From Tumebacillus permanentifrigoris (lineage in GTDB: Bacteria > Bacillota > Bacilli > Tumebacillales > Tumebacillaceae), in the NCBI RefSeq assembly GCF_003148565.1, contig NZ_QGGL01000024.1, positions 1 through 58,547 on the forward strand: a DNA stretch of 58,547 bases. The letters are read 5' to 3'. How positions within the stretch are numbered: position 1 is the stretch's first letter; each line of letters starts with the position of its first letter. Below the pieces are notes generated by a model, which saw only the letters and a list, made by a program, of their open reading frames with translations, did no database searches and was not told the DNA's origin. Made by a program: the position numbers and the translations under genes. Shown here piece by piece: positions 22,141-30,215 of the stretch.

Positions 22141-22905
22141 TCATCTGGCCTTCGCGTTCGTGTTGCCAAAGTGCAAGAGTTCGTATGGGTCGAGTTCGCG
22201 GAGCATAGGATACACCTCTGCGTCCTCGACCGCCGCCTCGACGTGATCGGCGGCGACGGCGAGGGACAGCACGTAGTCGTCGTGGGGCTGGCAGGTGTAA
22301 TAAGCCCAACGGTGTACCCCGGTCTCCTCGACCATATCGGGAGCATTGCCGCCGTAGGTGTCGAAGATCGGGACCGCAAACGAGTCTGGTGAAATCGACA
22401 GGCCTTTGCCAACCGCTTTGACATAGGCTTCCTTGCGCGTCCAGATGCGGCAGAAGGCTTTGATCTGGAGCTCCGATGTTGTTGCTTGGCGCACGTAATC
22501 CTGCTCGTCTGGTGTAAACACCGTCGGCATCACGGACAGGTAGTCTTTTTGTGCCTCCTCTACATCCACCCCGATCAACAGCGGGGCGAATGCGCAGGCG
22601 ATCAACTGACCGGAGTGCGTGAGGTTGAACTGAATCGGCTGTGCCTCTCGATTCAGGAATAGCTTGCCATAGTCATTTTTCACAAAGCGAACCTCTGCCA
22701 CCTCACAGCCCAACCGTTCGGCGAGCAAACGTTTGAGCAGGACACGGCCGAGCAAAAACTCTATTTTCTTCCGATCCACTCGGTAGCGTTCGTAGACGGC
22801 TCGCTCCTCAGCATCTAGCAGATCGAGGTGTGCTTCGAGATCTCGTACTTTCCAATCCGTGGGGACGAACAACCAATAGACTTCGGCTTGTTGAATCGGA
22901 TGCAT
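22141..22905 (-). CDS. sfp: 4'-phosphopantetheinyl transferase, Sfp type
   Basis: 254 aa. It transfers phosphopantetheine from CoA to carrier proteins of NRPS/PKS systems. Motifs seen are NDYGKLFL (77-84), FNLTHSGQLIACAF, the magnesium site GVDVE (D114, E116) and FCRIWTRKEAYVKAVGKGL with E159. The length fits Sfp. It starts 4 nt after the thioesterase stop without a clear RBS, so it is probably coupled; an upstream TTG is an alternative start. Host gene. Confidence 0.93.
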   Translation of the reverse strand: MHPIQQAEVYWLFVPTDWKVRDLEAHLDLLDAEERAVYERYRVDRKKIEFLLGRVLLKRLLAERLGCEVAEVRFVKNDYGKLFLNREAQPIQFNLTHSGQLIACAFAPLLIGVDVEEAQKDYLSVMPTVFTPDEQDYVRQATTSELQIKAFCRIWTRKEAYVKAVGKGLSISPDSFAVPIFDTYGGNAPDMVEETGVHRWAYYTCQPHDDYVLSLAVAADHVEAAVEDAEVYPMLRELDPYELLHFGNTNAKAR

Positions 22906-22909
22906 GGCG

Positions 22910-23638
22910 TTAGAGCACAAAGGCGTCAGTCAGCACGCGTTGGATCAGCTTGGCAATCTCGTCCGCATGCTTCACCGGGAACATGTGCCCGCCTGGAAAG
23001 CGATGGAATTCGGAACGCTGTGCATAGCGCGACCATTCCGCCATCACCTCTGGCGTTGCGACCACATCCTGCTCCCCGCTCAGGAAGTGAATCTTCGTGC
23101 GCAATGGTGTCATTTCTGTATAGGTGAAGTTATCAATGGAAGCGAAGTCGTTGCGCAACACCGGCAGGAACAACTCCAGCAATTCGCGCTCCTGCAAGAT
23201 TTCATCTGGCAACCCGCCATAGGAGCGGAGCAGCGCGATGAATTTCTCATCATCCTCATGTTGGCGCTTCACACGCGGGATATGCGGCGGTGCCATGCCC
23301 GAGATAAAGGCCACTTCCGGGAAGATCCCACGCTTCTCCAGTCGACCTAACAGTTCATAGGTAACGATCCCGCCCATGCTGTGCCCAAACAAGGCGAACG
23401 GAGAGTGGAAGTAATCATCCAACTGCTCCTCATATAGATCGATCAACTTGGTGAGGTCGTCCTGCAACGGGTCGCGGTTCGTGCCGTGACCCGGCGGTTC
23501 TGTGCAGATCACTCCCCAGTTCGACTTCAAGGCGAGGCTTAACGGACGGTACGAGACGGAATAGCCACCAGCGAACGGGAAGCAGAGCAAGTTCTTGCCA
23601 TTCAAACTCGGTTTTAATTGTCGTAGTGATTTGATCAT
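22910..23638 (-). CDS. Type II thioesterase (SrfAD/GrsT family)
   Basis: 242 aa alpha/beta hydrolase. LLCFPFAGGYSVSYRPLSLA near the N-terminus, ICTEPPGHG, the nucleophile elbow GHSMGG, the catalytic Asp in SGEQDVV and His in FPGGHMFP. It removes stalled acyl groups from NRPS/PKS carrier domains. GGGGTGG precedes the chosen ATG; one ATG two codons upstream is also possible. Operon with sfp. No synthetase is in the window, so the cluster it serves lies elsewhere or has been lost. Confidence 0.92.
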   Translation of the reverse strand: MIKSLRQLKPSLNGKNLLCFPFAGGYSVSYRPLSLALKSNWGVICTEPPGHGTNRDPLQDDLTKLIDLYEEQLDDYFHSPFALFGHSMGGIVTYELLGRLEKRGIFPEVAFISGMAPPHIPRVKRQHEDDEKFIALLRSYGGLPDEILQERELLELFLPVLRNDFASIDNFTYTEMTPLRTKIHFLSGEQDVVATPEVMAEWSRYAQRSEFHRFPGGHMFPVKHADEIAKLIQRVLTDAFVL

Positions 23639-23739
23639 TTTCATCCACCCCGGAGATAAGTTTTATTTTTACTTTCGACATATAAAACGAAAATCCTACT
23701 TATTTATCGAATGTATTTACTTTTCTTCTGTTGGAGGCG

Positions 23740-23777
23740 AAAAAAGAGGCAATCGACCGCGCGGGTCGATTGCCTCT
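23740..23777 (-). terminator. Terminator of sigK
   Basis: Strong hairpin (AGAGGCAATCGACC with GGTCGATTGCCTCT) followed by six T on the minus strand, directly downstream of the sigK stop. Confidence 0.93.
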
Positions 23778-23779
23778 CG

Positions 23780-24064
23780 TTAATACTCTTCGCGTTTGGG
23801 ACGAAGTTCGTGGAGCAACTTGGTGAGGGCGCGTTTCTCGATGCGTGAGACGTAGGAGCGGGAGATGCCCAGTTCTTCCGCAATCTCGCGCTGGGTTTTC
23901 TCCTCGCCATCGGGCAATCCAAACCGCCCGCGGATGACTTCCTGCTCGCGGTCGTCGAGCAGGTTGAGCCGGTTGTAGATCTTCAACTTCTCCAGCTTTA
24001 GTTGAACTTCATCGAGCACTTCATCTGATTCGGTTCCCAAAACATCAATAAGTGTAATTTCATT
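23780..24064 (-). CDS. sigK: sigK 3' portion, interrupted by prophage B
   Basis: C-terminal ~95 residues of the mother-cell sigma factor SigK: GNEITLIDVLGTESDEVLDE, LNLLDDREQEVIRGRFGL and the region 4 HTH KTQREIAEELGISRSYVSRI-EKRAL, closely following B. subtilis SigK. The host frame begins at the GNE codons, where prophage sequence joins. An ATG upstream in prophage DNA (24134-24136) would only produce an artificial fusion. The N-terminal half must lie beyond the right end of prophage B. Excision restores the gene during sporulation. Confidence 0.93.
   Translation of the reverse strand, partial: NEITLIDVLGTESDEVLDEVQLKLEKLKIYNRLNLLDDREQEVIRGRFGLPDGEEKTQREIAEELGISRSYVSRIEKRALTKLLHELRPKREEY
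24060..24064. other. Prophage B attachment core in sigK (AATGA on minus strand)
   Basis: TCATT on the plus strand, AATGA on the coding strand, at the exact point where sigK homology begins (codons of GNE). AATGA is the 5-bp core used by SpoIVCA at the B. subtilis skin element. The matching copy should be at the far end of the prophage, outside the window. Confidence 0.75.
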
Positions 24065-24074
24065 GCCCTTGCAA

Positions 24075-25706
24075 TTATATCCGTGTAGATCGACTAATGG
24101 GATATAGGTCGATCTCGAACTCGCGGTCTTTTGCATCGTCGCGCTTGGAGTAAACTATCTTATGAATGACCGACTTGAGGAGTTTATTCTTCTCCTTAAG
24201 GTCTTCCGTTTCGTTGTACACATCAAGTACATGGCGCACAAGAGGGATCACGTTTTGCTGTGTCGTCTCATATTGCGCCTCTTGCTGCACCTCTTTTAGG
24301 ATCGCATCTTTTTTGGAAAGCAAATCTTTGTGTTGTTCGGAGAGTACTTTGTTCCTCGCGAGGTAAGTGTCATCGTCGTAGGTCCCGCGCTCCAGAAACT
24401 TGTGAAGGTTTTCCTTTTGCTGTACAGTCGCGGCGATCTCCTCTTCCAGCTCCTTCAAAATGGAAGTAGCAAACGATGTTCGTTTCTTCGTTTTTTTTAG
24501 TTGCTGGTCGATAAGCCCGTGTTGGACCTTGTAACTGTTATACCATTCTCGTAAAGCCTCGATGACCTTTTCTTCAACATAGGCAATCTGGCTACTTCTC
24601 ATGCATCCTTTCGTGGGGCATTTGAGGTGCGGGAGTTGATTAGCATATGGCCGTCGTTGCATTTTTTGACCGCATTTTTTGCAGATAACGATAGAGGCCA
24701 ACGAATTTTTAAACTGACGGTCCTTAACGAGTTCGCGGTTCGATCTTGACTCTAAAATCTCCTGAGTTCGTTTGAACAATTCGTTGGTGATTATTGGTTC
24801 ATGTAAACCTTTCTTCTCGATCCATTGGTCTCTGGGTCTATCAATACTTTTGATCTTCTTGTATCGCCCGTTCTCCATGCGCCGGCGCATCGTTTTTGTT
24901 TTCCTCCACTGAATCTTGCCGACGTACACTTCGTTTCGAAGTATCTGCAAAATCGAATTTGCCTGCCAAACCCGACTTGGGTTGATGGGCTTGTTATTCC
25001 GTATCCTCAAAGTATTTGACGGACACGGAATTCCCATATGATTTAGTCTCTCCGCGATAGTAGAAGTTCCGATGCCAGACTCTGCGTACCATTCAAAAAT
25101 CTTCCTGACAATATCAGCACTCTTTTCGTCAATAAGCAATTTGAGTCCAACGTTCCGGTCTCGATAGTATCCGAATGGCTCGTATGTTCCGATGTAATAT
25201 CCCTCGTTGACGCTGTCCACACGACCATTTTGCATCCTTCTCGAAATGCCACGACCCTCGCGTCGAGCGAAGAAGGATTTGAACTCAACCATCTCTTCGT
25301 CAAGATCGTCGTTCATGTCATAAGCTTTATCCGGAGTCAAAATAAGTGTTTCGGAGTCCCGAAATGCCCTTTGAATAATCCCTTGGTCGGCAGAGTCACC
25401 ACGTCCTAGCCGATCGATCTCAACACAGACTACGCCGTCATACTTCCTAGCCTCAACGTTCTCAAGGAGTTTTATGACTTCGGGGCGCTCATCGATCAAC
25501 TCGCCCGACACGACTTCCTCGAAGATGTCAACAACGGTCCAGCAATTCTGCCTGGATATCTCAAGCAGTCGTTTTCTATGCTTCGACAAAGTGTCAATGT
25601 CGACTCTTCCCTCGCGACGTGCTCGTTCTTCCGCTTCTAAATCCTCTCGTGACTTGCGTAGATACCAAGCGACATCCAAGTCCTGCGGAAAACCCTTGTA
25701 AGCCAT
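24075..25706 (-). CDS. SpoIVCA-like large serine recombinase of prophage B
   Basis: 543 aa. Catalytic serine at residue 19 (WYLRKSRED), FEEVVSGELIDERPEV, EIDRLGRGDSADQG, recombinase domain (EPFGYYRDR ... IAERLNHMGIPCPS), zinc ribbon (CKKCGQKMQRRP ... CPTKGCM) and a C-terminal coiled coil. It is related to the prophage A recombinase, especially in the N-terminus. The stop codon is 11 bp from the AATGA core in sigK. By analogy with SpoIVCA it should excise the prophage in the mother cell. GGAGGAATAAC precedes the ATG. Confidence 0.93.
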   Translation of the reverse strand: MAYKGFPQDLDVAWYLRKSREDLEAEERARREGRVDIDTLSKHRKRLLEISRQNCWTVVDIFEEVVSGELIDERPEVIKLLENVEARKYDGVVCVEIDRLGRGDSADQGIIQRAFRDSETLILTPDKAYDMNDDLDEEMVEFKSFFARREGRGISRRMQNGRVDSVNEGYYIGTYEPFGYYRDRNVGLKLLIDEKSADIVRKIFEWYAESGIGTSTIAERLNHMGIPCPSNTLRIRNNKPINPSRVWQANSILQILRNEVYVGKIQWRKTKTMRRRMENGRYKKIKSIDRPRDQWIEKKGLHEPIITNELFKRTQEILESRSNRELVKDRQFKNSLASIVICKKCGQKMQRRPYANQLPHLKCPTKGCMRSSQIAYVEEKVIEALREWYNSYKVQHGLIDQQLKKTKKRTSFATSILKELEEEIAATVQQKENLHKFLERGTYDDDTYLARNKVLSEQHKDLLSKKDAILKEVQQEAQYETTQQNVIPLVRHVLDVYNETEDLKEKNKLLKSVIHKIVYSKRDDAKDREFEIDLYPISRSTRI

Positions 25707-26090
25707 GTTATTCCTCCTTGCACAGTTATAATCTACAAGGAATTCTATGTCTCATGTCCGTCCACCTGCTCACGAATATTTGTATTCAACAAATCATATC
25801 ATGTACAGCAATGTGATCACGTCACCGGTGAACGCACATAGCAACACGAACCAGCGAGCGAGGCGCGCCCGCGAACTTTGGATTGCGCAGAACATCAGAT
25901 GACCAAAGTTGAGCCTTGTGGGGGCACCCTCCGGGCTGTTCGTGACGGCAACTTTTATGAATGACCTTTAGACGCGGACCAGACCTAGAAAGGGTGCGGG
26001 GGCAAAATTCGCCCGTGCCGGTGTTAACGCTTGACCTGAAAACAACAGCCATGTCCCCGGTTGGGGGATCTTATACAAAACTGAATATAG
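25707..26090. other. 384-bp stretch without a recognised gene
   Basis: The part next to the recombinase (25707-25800) is AT-rich and should contain its promoter; a small inverted repeat ATTTGT/ACAAAT lies at 25778-25794. The part 25820-26080 is GC-rich with several short hairpins and no convincing ORF. It could be the remnant of an insertion sequence or a structured RNA, but I cannot assign it. Confidence 0.4.
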
Positions 26091-26126
26091 AAAAAGAGCC
26101 AGTCCCCTGCGGGCTGGCTCTTTTTT
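26091..26126 (-). terminator. Terminator after the lipoprotein gene
   Basis: GAGCCAG/CTGGCTC hairpin with A-run and T-run on both sides, 44 bp downstream of the lipoprotein stop. Confidence 0.92.
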
Positions 26127-26169
26127 CATGAGTTTTAAAGGTTGTTTATATTAACTCCAAATATACCAC

Positions 26170-27084
26170 TCATGGTAAGTTAATGTGTTTTGTTGCCTGA
26201 TCTCCAATAAGGTTGTTGTACACGATGTCCACATTTCGAGAGGATTTTGGAATGAAAAAACAGAGCCACCCCTTGTGGTCAGTCCCAGCTGGTAGATCCA
26301 CCGATGAAAAGTAACCATTCATTCCGTATGTTTGTTCATTCGGAGGATATGCCGTTCCATCTGCAACAAGAGTGAAGTACAAAGGGTTAACGCTTGCTGT
26401 ACCACTTCCATCATTTTTTGTGCTAACCGAAATAAGTAAAAAATGATGTGATCCATCCTTTGAACTAAAGCCGTCCATCTTTTCTTCAAATTGCACTCCG
26501 GTGACAGCTAGACCAACCGTCCCAGTTATTTTTTCATATTGCCTCATTTTGTCTGCCGGTGATTGGGTGTAGTTGGTCGCCGTTGCTGCTTTGGCTTTTT
26601 CAGCGGAGTCCTTTTCTGCTTGTTCTTGCGCACGCTTCTGGTTGTCAACCAGTTCTAACTCTTTAAGCATCGGATCAATCTTAGCCTTCAACTCAACTAA
26701 TCGTGGATCATCTTTGTATCCGTATGTTTTGGCTGACAACAGAGTGATGTCCGCTGAATGTACTTCACCTTTATCCAGATCATCTATAATTTTTTTAACT
26801 GCTAGATCAGTCACAGTTACTCTAACTTGTTCTTCAACCTCACGGGCATCAGGATGGACAGCTTTGTTAGAGTTAGAAATCTTTCTTCCGACTTGCATGA
26901 TATAGTCGAGATCATTTCTTTTGGCCGTATCCTTCCACATCGCCATTGCTTCTCTGTAATCGACCTCCTGCGCACGCTTCTGATCGTCTGCATATGTTTC
27001 CATGATGTTTTTTGAAGAGGTAGATTCACATCCGACCAACATTGGAATACATATTAAGGCAACAAGCAATACTTTGCATTTCAC
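26170..27084 (-). CDS. Prophage lipoprotein (possible DUF4352-type moron)
   Basis: 304 aa from a GTG start after GGGGGG. Type II signal peptide with lipobox (KVLLVALICIPMLVGC). A long helical region follows (residues 25-165, rich in Lys/Glu/Ala). The C-terminal ~130 residues are an Ig-like beta domain (GLAVTGVQFEEKMDG, HHFLLISVSTKNDGSG, NPLYFTLVADGTAYPP) resembling DUF4352. It has its own promoter and terminator, so it is an independently expressed lysogenic-conversion candidate anchored outside the membrane. Confidence 0.8.
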   Translation of the reverse strand: MKCKVLLVALICIPMLVGCESTSSKNIMETYADDQKRAQEVDYREAMAMWKDTAKRNDLDYIMQVGRKISNSNKAVHPDAREVEEQVRVTVTDLAVKKIIDDLDKGEVHSADITLLSAKTYGYKDDPRLVELKAKIDPMLKELELVDNQKRAQEQAEKDSAEKAKAATATNYTQSPADKMRQYEKITGTVGLAVTGVQFEEKMDGFSSKDGSHHFLLISVSTKNDGSGTASVNPLYFTLVADGTAYPPNEQTYGMNGYFSSVDLPAGTDHKGWLCFFIPKSSRNVDIVYNNLIGDQATKHINLP

Positions 27085-27111
27085 AATAATCCCCCCAATT
27101 TTTGAATGATT

Positions 27112-27140
27112 TTTAAAACTTATGATTCTACACCAATCAA
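27112..27140 (-). promoter_or_regulatory. Promoter of the lipoprotein gene
   Basis: TTGATT, 17-bp spacer, TTTAAA on the minus strand, 28 bp upstream of the GTG start and just after the late-operon terminator. Confidence 0.55.
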
Positions 27141-27153
27141 TAGTTTCCTTTAA

Positions 27154-27198
27154 ACACAAAAAGACCCTCAACCAATATGGTCGAGGGTCTTTTTGTGT
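27154..27198. terminator. Terminator at the end of the late operon
   Basis: A 16-bp perfect arm (ACACAAAAAGACCCTC with GAGGGTCTTTTTGTGT) and a small inner stem. It ends late transcription after the amidase. The 210 bp between it and the amidase (27199-27408) hold only a TATAAT-like box near 27318 and no convincing gene. Confidence 0.92.
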
Positions 27199-27408
27199 CT
27201 TATTTTTAGCATACACGCATTTCGTCTGCGGCTGCGGAAGAGTGCGAACCATTCCGCTGGCATTATGTCCGGCGCATAAGTAGCGCAACCTCTTGGATGG
27301 TGGCTTGCACATCCAGGCTATTATAGCGGACAGAGAGCGCAGAGAACAGATGTCTGAGCTTGGCGTGCCCGCCGACGGCGGTTCAGTAGATTGATGGACA
27401 GGCAGACG

Positions 27409-28269
27409 CTACAGCGCGCGGAGAGCATCAGCGGCGATGTGGTGGCACTCCTGAACTTGCGGAGTTGACATGTGCCACACGGCTTGCGTGAAGGCTTCCA
27501 TGCGGTCTGCCGCTTCTGCGGTAGGCTTGCCAAGGTCGGTTGTGATCGGGATGCCAGCGGCGCGCCGGACGGCGTTTGCGGCGAAGTTGGCCGCGACCAC
27601 CATAGCAGGCGTTGCGCGCTTCGCGAGCTGGCTGTAGAGTGCGATCACATCCTCCGCGGCTTGCTTGTCGCAGGTCGGCGCTCCACTGGACGGTGGCACG
27701 TAGGCGGTGCCAAGGATACCGCACAGCGCCGCAGCCGCCCCCTCAGCTTGCTGGAGTAGGAATGCACGGTCCGCCATGCGCGCCTCCTCTGCCCGGCAGG
27801 AGATGAAACCACCTTCGATCAGCACGGCATCCATCGCGGTGTCGCGCAGGACTTGGAAGTCCCCAAAGTTCACGCCGCGATCCTTCTGGCTGGCGGCCGT
27901 AGCGATGCTGGTAGAGATCGCTACGGCCCACTGCTCAGTGCGCTTGCCCTTCTGCGACGGGTGGACCCACACCGATACGCCATCCGTGGACGGGTTGCCC
28001 GATGAATCGTAGTGCCAGGAGACATACAGGTCAGCGCCCGCGGTGTTTGCGAGGCGCGCGCGGTACGCGAGATCCTCGCCGATGGTGCCGGACTTGAGTG
28101 GTAGCACATCAGTTTCACGCGTCATCAGCACGCGCACCCCGGAGCGAACGAGAGCGTCACGCAGGAGCAGGGATACACGCAGGTTGATGTCCGACTCGCG
28201 CAGGTGAGCGCCTACAGCGCCCGGATCAGGACCGCCGTGACCCGGATCGATGCAAATAATTTTTTGCAT
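27409..28269 (-). CDS. Endolysin: N-acetylmuramoyl-L-alanine amidase (Amidase_3)
   Basis: 286 aa. Residues 3-178 are an Amidase_3 domain: zinc ligands H11 (DPGHGG), E25 (ESD) and H86 (SWHYDSS), catalytic E152 (LIEGGFIS). A helical C-terminal region (~195-286) probably binds the cell wall. No signal peptide, so export relies on the holin encoded immediately upstream (ATG overlaps the holin stop by 1 nt). It cuts the amide bond between MurNAc and the stem peptide at lysis. Confidence 0.93.
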   Translation of the reverse strand: MQKIICIDPGHGGPDPGAVGAHLRESDINLRVSLLLRDALVRSGVRVLMTRETDVLPLKSGTIGEDLAYRARLANTAGADLYVSWHYDSSGNPSTDGVSVWVHPSQKGKRTEQWAVAISTSIATAASQKDRGVNFGDFQVLRDTAMDAVLIEGGFISCRAEEARMADRAFLLQQAEGAAAALCGILGTAYVPPSSGAPTCDKQAAEDVIALYSQLAKRATPAMVVAANFAANAVRRAAGIPITTDLGKPTAEAADRMEAFTQAVWHMSTPQVQECHHIAADALRAL

Positions 28270-28448
28270 TACTTCGTCACCCCTTTCGCGTCAACATGTG
28301 CTTGACCAAAGATGTAGGTCATTGCGATCCCGGCAATCGCCAGAACTGTTTCACCGTTGAGATGCATACCGAGACCGTCATTTGCTACGAGAACTGTAGC
28401 CGTAATTACCGCCGTCCAAAACTTGCGAGATTTGAGTTTTTCTTTCAT
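28269..28448 (-). CDS. Small holin
   Basis: 59 aa. Basic start (MKEKLKSRKFWTAVITATVL), two hydrophobic segments (about 10-27 and 33-50) and a charged tail. Size, topology and the position between the XhlA-like gene and the amidase fit phage holins. ATG after GAGGATCGCTCG. Confidence 0.8.
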   Translation of the reverse strand: MKEKLKSRKFWTAVITATVLVANDGLGMHLNGETVLAIAGIAMTYIFGQAHVDAKGVTK

Positions 28449-28492
28449 CGAGCGATCCTCCTCAATATAAAAGGCCCCGCGTTTGCGGAGCC

Positions 28493-28756
28493 TTAATGTT
28501 TTGTCAAGAATGCCATGAGTGCGATACCAACACCAGTCATCGATACGACAAGTGATAGCCACTTATGCGGGGCCGCTTCGAGATCTCGTACACGAGCCTC
28601 TAAGCGCCCTGTGCGTTCACCTTGTCGCTCGAAACGACTTTCGGTTTCTGCTCGTGGCATGTTGGTGTGCTGAAACGTATTAAGCTGACTTATAACCATA
28701 TCCATCTTCGCGTTGAGTTCCGCGACCTTCTCCCCTACGTCTACACCTGCTTGCAT
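28493..28756 (-). CDS. XhlA-like haemolysin/lysis accessory protein
   Basis: 87 aa. An N-terminal coiled coil (VAELNAKMDMVISQLN, RLEARVRDLEAAPHKW) followed by one membrane helix (LSLVVSMTGVGIALMAFL), the layout of XhlA, which helps holins in PBSX-type phages. GGGGG lies 8 nt before ATG; a GTG three codons upstream is possible. Confidence 0.82.
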   Translation of the reverse strand: MQAGVDVGEKVAELNAKMDMVISQLNTFQHTNMPRAETESRFERQGERTGRLEARVRDLEAAPHKWLSLVVSMTGVGIALMAFLTKH

Positions 28757-28771
28757 CACCTTCACCCCCTT

Positions 28772-29059
28772 TCAAATAATTTTCTTCGAAATCACGATCT
28801 TGTCCCTTAACGACCGACACAAGACAATCACTTCATCACCGGCTACCAACGCGCCGACATGAGGAGCAACAGGGATGGTTGCGGCAGTTGCGTCCAAATT
28901 GATCCTGACAGCCGCCACCTTCCCGCTGACTGATACGACTTTTCCGTCTGCGAAGTTATCGGCGTTTCTGCAGCCCAACGCTTCGATTTTCTTCTCTACC
29001 AGCTCCTCAACACGCTTGTCCAGCGCTTCGTAGAACTGGTCATTACTATGAATCGACAT
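28772..29059 (-). CDS. Small tail protein, OB-fold-like
   Basis: 95 aa. A helical N-terminus followed by a beta-rich part (GKVVSVSGKVAAVRINLDAT, VGALVAGDEVIVLCRS) with the spacing of an OB-type barrel, as in baseplate/tail-tip accessory proteins. RBS AAGGTGG. Placement between tail-tip and lysis genes supports a virion role. Confidence 0.6.
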   Translation of the reverse strand: MSIHSNDQFYEALDKRVEELVEKKIEALGCRNADNFADGKVVSVSGKVAAVRINLDATAATIPVAPHVGALVAGDEVIVLCRSLRDKIVISKKII

Positions 29060-29060
29060 G

Positions 29061-30215
29061 TTAGACCACCTTCCTGATCCGCTGCGCCTCACCGGTCATG
29101 AGACCGCTAGTTGAGAGATCGATGTTAAACCGCACCAACTCGAACACATCGTCAGTGCCTATCCAGTCGTCCTGAATGCGGATCACGTCGCCCGCTTCAT
29201 GAAGGTAGTTCTGCCAGCACGAAAAACGGTGTTTCTCGACAATGCACGAGTGCTGTTGCAGCTCGTAGTCAGCGCGATTCTGCGCGTCCTGTGTTGTGAT
29301 GATTAACGGGTTTGGCGACCCGCCGTTGTAGCGGAACAGCCGAACTCCCTTTGTGGTGCTGATCGGGCTGTTCGGGTCGTCGATCGATGCGAGGGCGCTT
29401 ACGGTTGCAGTCTGCGCAGATCCTCCGATGACCAGCACACGGTTGTAAAGCCCCGAGGTATCGAGCACCTTTTCTGATCCTGCATACAGCGTTGCATCAG
29501 ACTTGTCGTATACCCAGCACGGCGCTACCTGTGTGATGTCGGCCGCCTTCGGCTTGAAGCGGAGCTTACCGTCTACATCAAAGTAGCAATCATACACGGC
29601 AAGGTCCGCGAGCTCTCGTATGGCCTTTCCTCTCGCCTCGCCGCTTGTGTAGTTTAGGTCATATGGTACGACCGTACTGCACGATTCAAAGACGCATTGG
29701 TCGGCGGGGATTCCGGCGGCAGAGGCGATCAATTTTATTGCGTCCGCAACAGGTGTGGCTACTCCGGCATCGTTCTTCGCTTTGATCACAGTCGTGTCCA
29801 GAAAGCATCCAAGATTCTGTCCGTCGAGCAATTTCCACTTGTCGCCGCCTGAGATCGTAGTCACCCGCGTTCCATCGGGTTTTGATGTTGCAACCATCTC
29901 CTCAATCAAAAAAACTCCTAGCGGCACATACGTGATGCCAGTAGGGGTCCAGAGTCCAATGTGGAATTTGATTCGCTTGTCTATCCAAATGGACCCACCG
30001 ATGCTCCAGGTATAATTCCCTGAACTGTTGTCGATCTCGACATTGAACTGTCGCCGAACATCCCGTTCTTTGTCCACGGAGACGGAACCACTGATGATCT
30101 CCGATTCGATACGAGAGATAAGTGTTTCGTTCCAATCGAGCAAATCAAGTCTTGCGTACAACCTCGATGATGGCCCGATCATGGCAGTTATGAATGGCGC
30201 TGGTGCGTTATACAC
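29061..30215 (-). CDS. Tail-tip protein (hub/Tal-like)
   Basis: 384 aa, GTG start after GGAGGTGGCAA, overlapping the upstream gene by 8 nt. The N-terminal part (SRLYARLDLLDWNETLISRI, GSVSVDKERDVRRQFNVEID) is typical of siphovirus tail-associated proteins. Later segments (ELADLAVYDCYFDVDGKLRF, AGDVIRIQDDW) match the hub domains found in gp27-like proteins. It probably forms the base of the tail tip. Confidence 0.75.
   Translation of the reverse strand: MYNAPAPFITAMIGPSSRLYARLDLLDWNETLISRIESEIISGSVSVDKERDVRRQFNVEIDNSSGNYTWSIGGSIWIDKRIKFHIGLWTPTGITYVPLGVFLIEEMVATSKPDGTRVTTISGGDKWKLLDGQNLGCFLDTTVIKAKNDAGVATPVADAIKLIASAAGIPADQCVFESCSTVVPYDLNYTSGEARGKAIRELADLAVYDCYFDVDGKLRFKPKAADITQVAPCWVYDKSDATLYAGSEKVLDTSGLYNRVLVIGGSAQTATVSALASIDDPNSPISTTKGVRLFRYNGGSPNPLIITTQDAQNRADYELQQHSCIVEKHRFSCWQNYLHEAGDVIRIQDDWIGTDDVFELVRFNIDLSTSGLMTGEAQRIRKVV

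Noticed and set aside
24065-24136. ATG in prophage DNA as the true start of the sigK 3' ORF
   Set aside because: These codons lie in the 3' end of the recombinase gene and are unrelated to SigK; the sequence matches SigK only from the AATGA core onward.
25820-26080. Remnant of an IS110-type transposon end
   Set aside because: A vague resemblance in the non-coding end only; no transposase residues or termini could be identified, so it is left unassigned.
27085-27312. Upstream extension of the lipoprotein reading frame
   Set aside because: It passes through a perfect transcription terminator and would destroy the signal peptide; the GTG at 27084 has an RBS and starts a proper lipoprotein signal.
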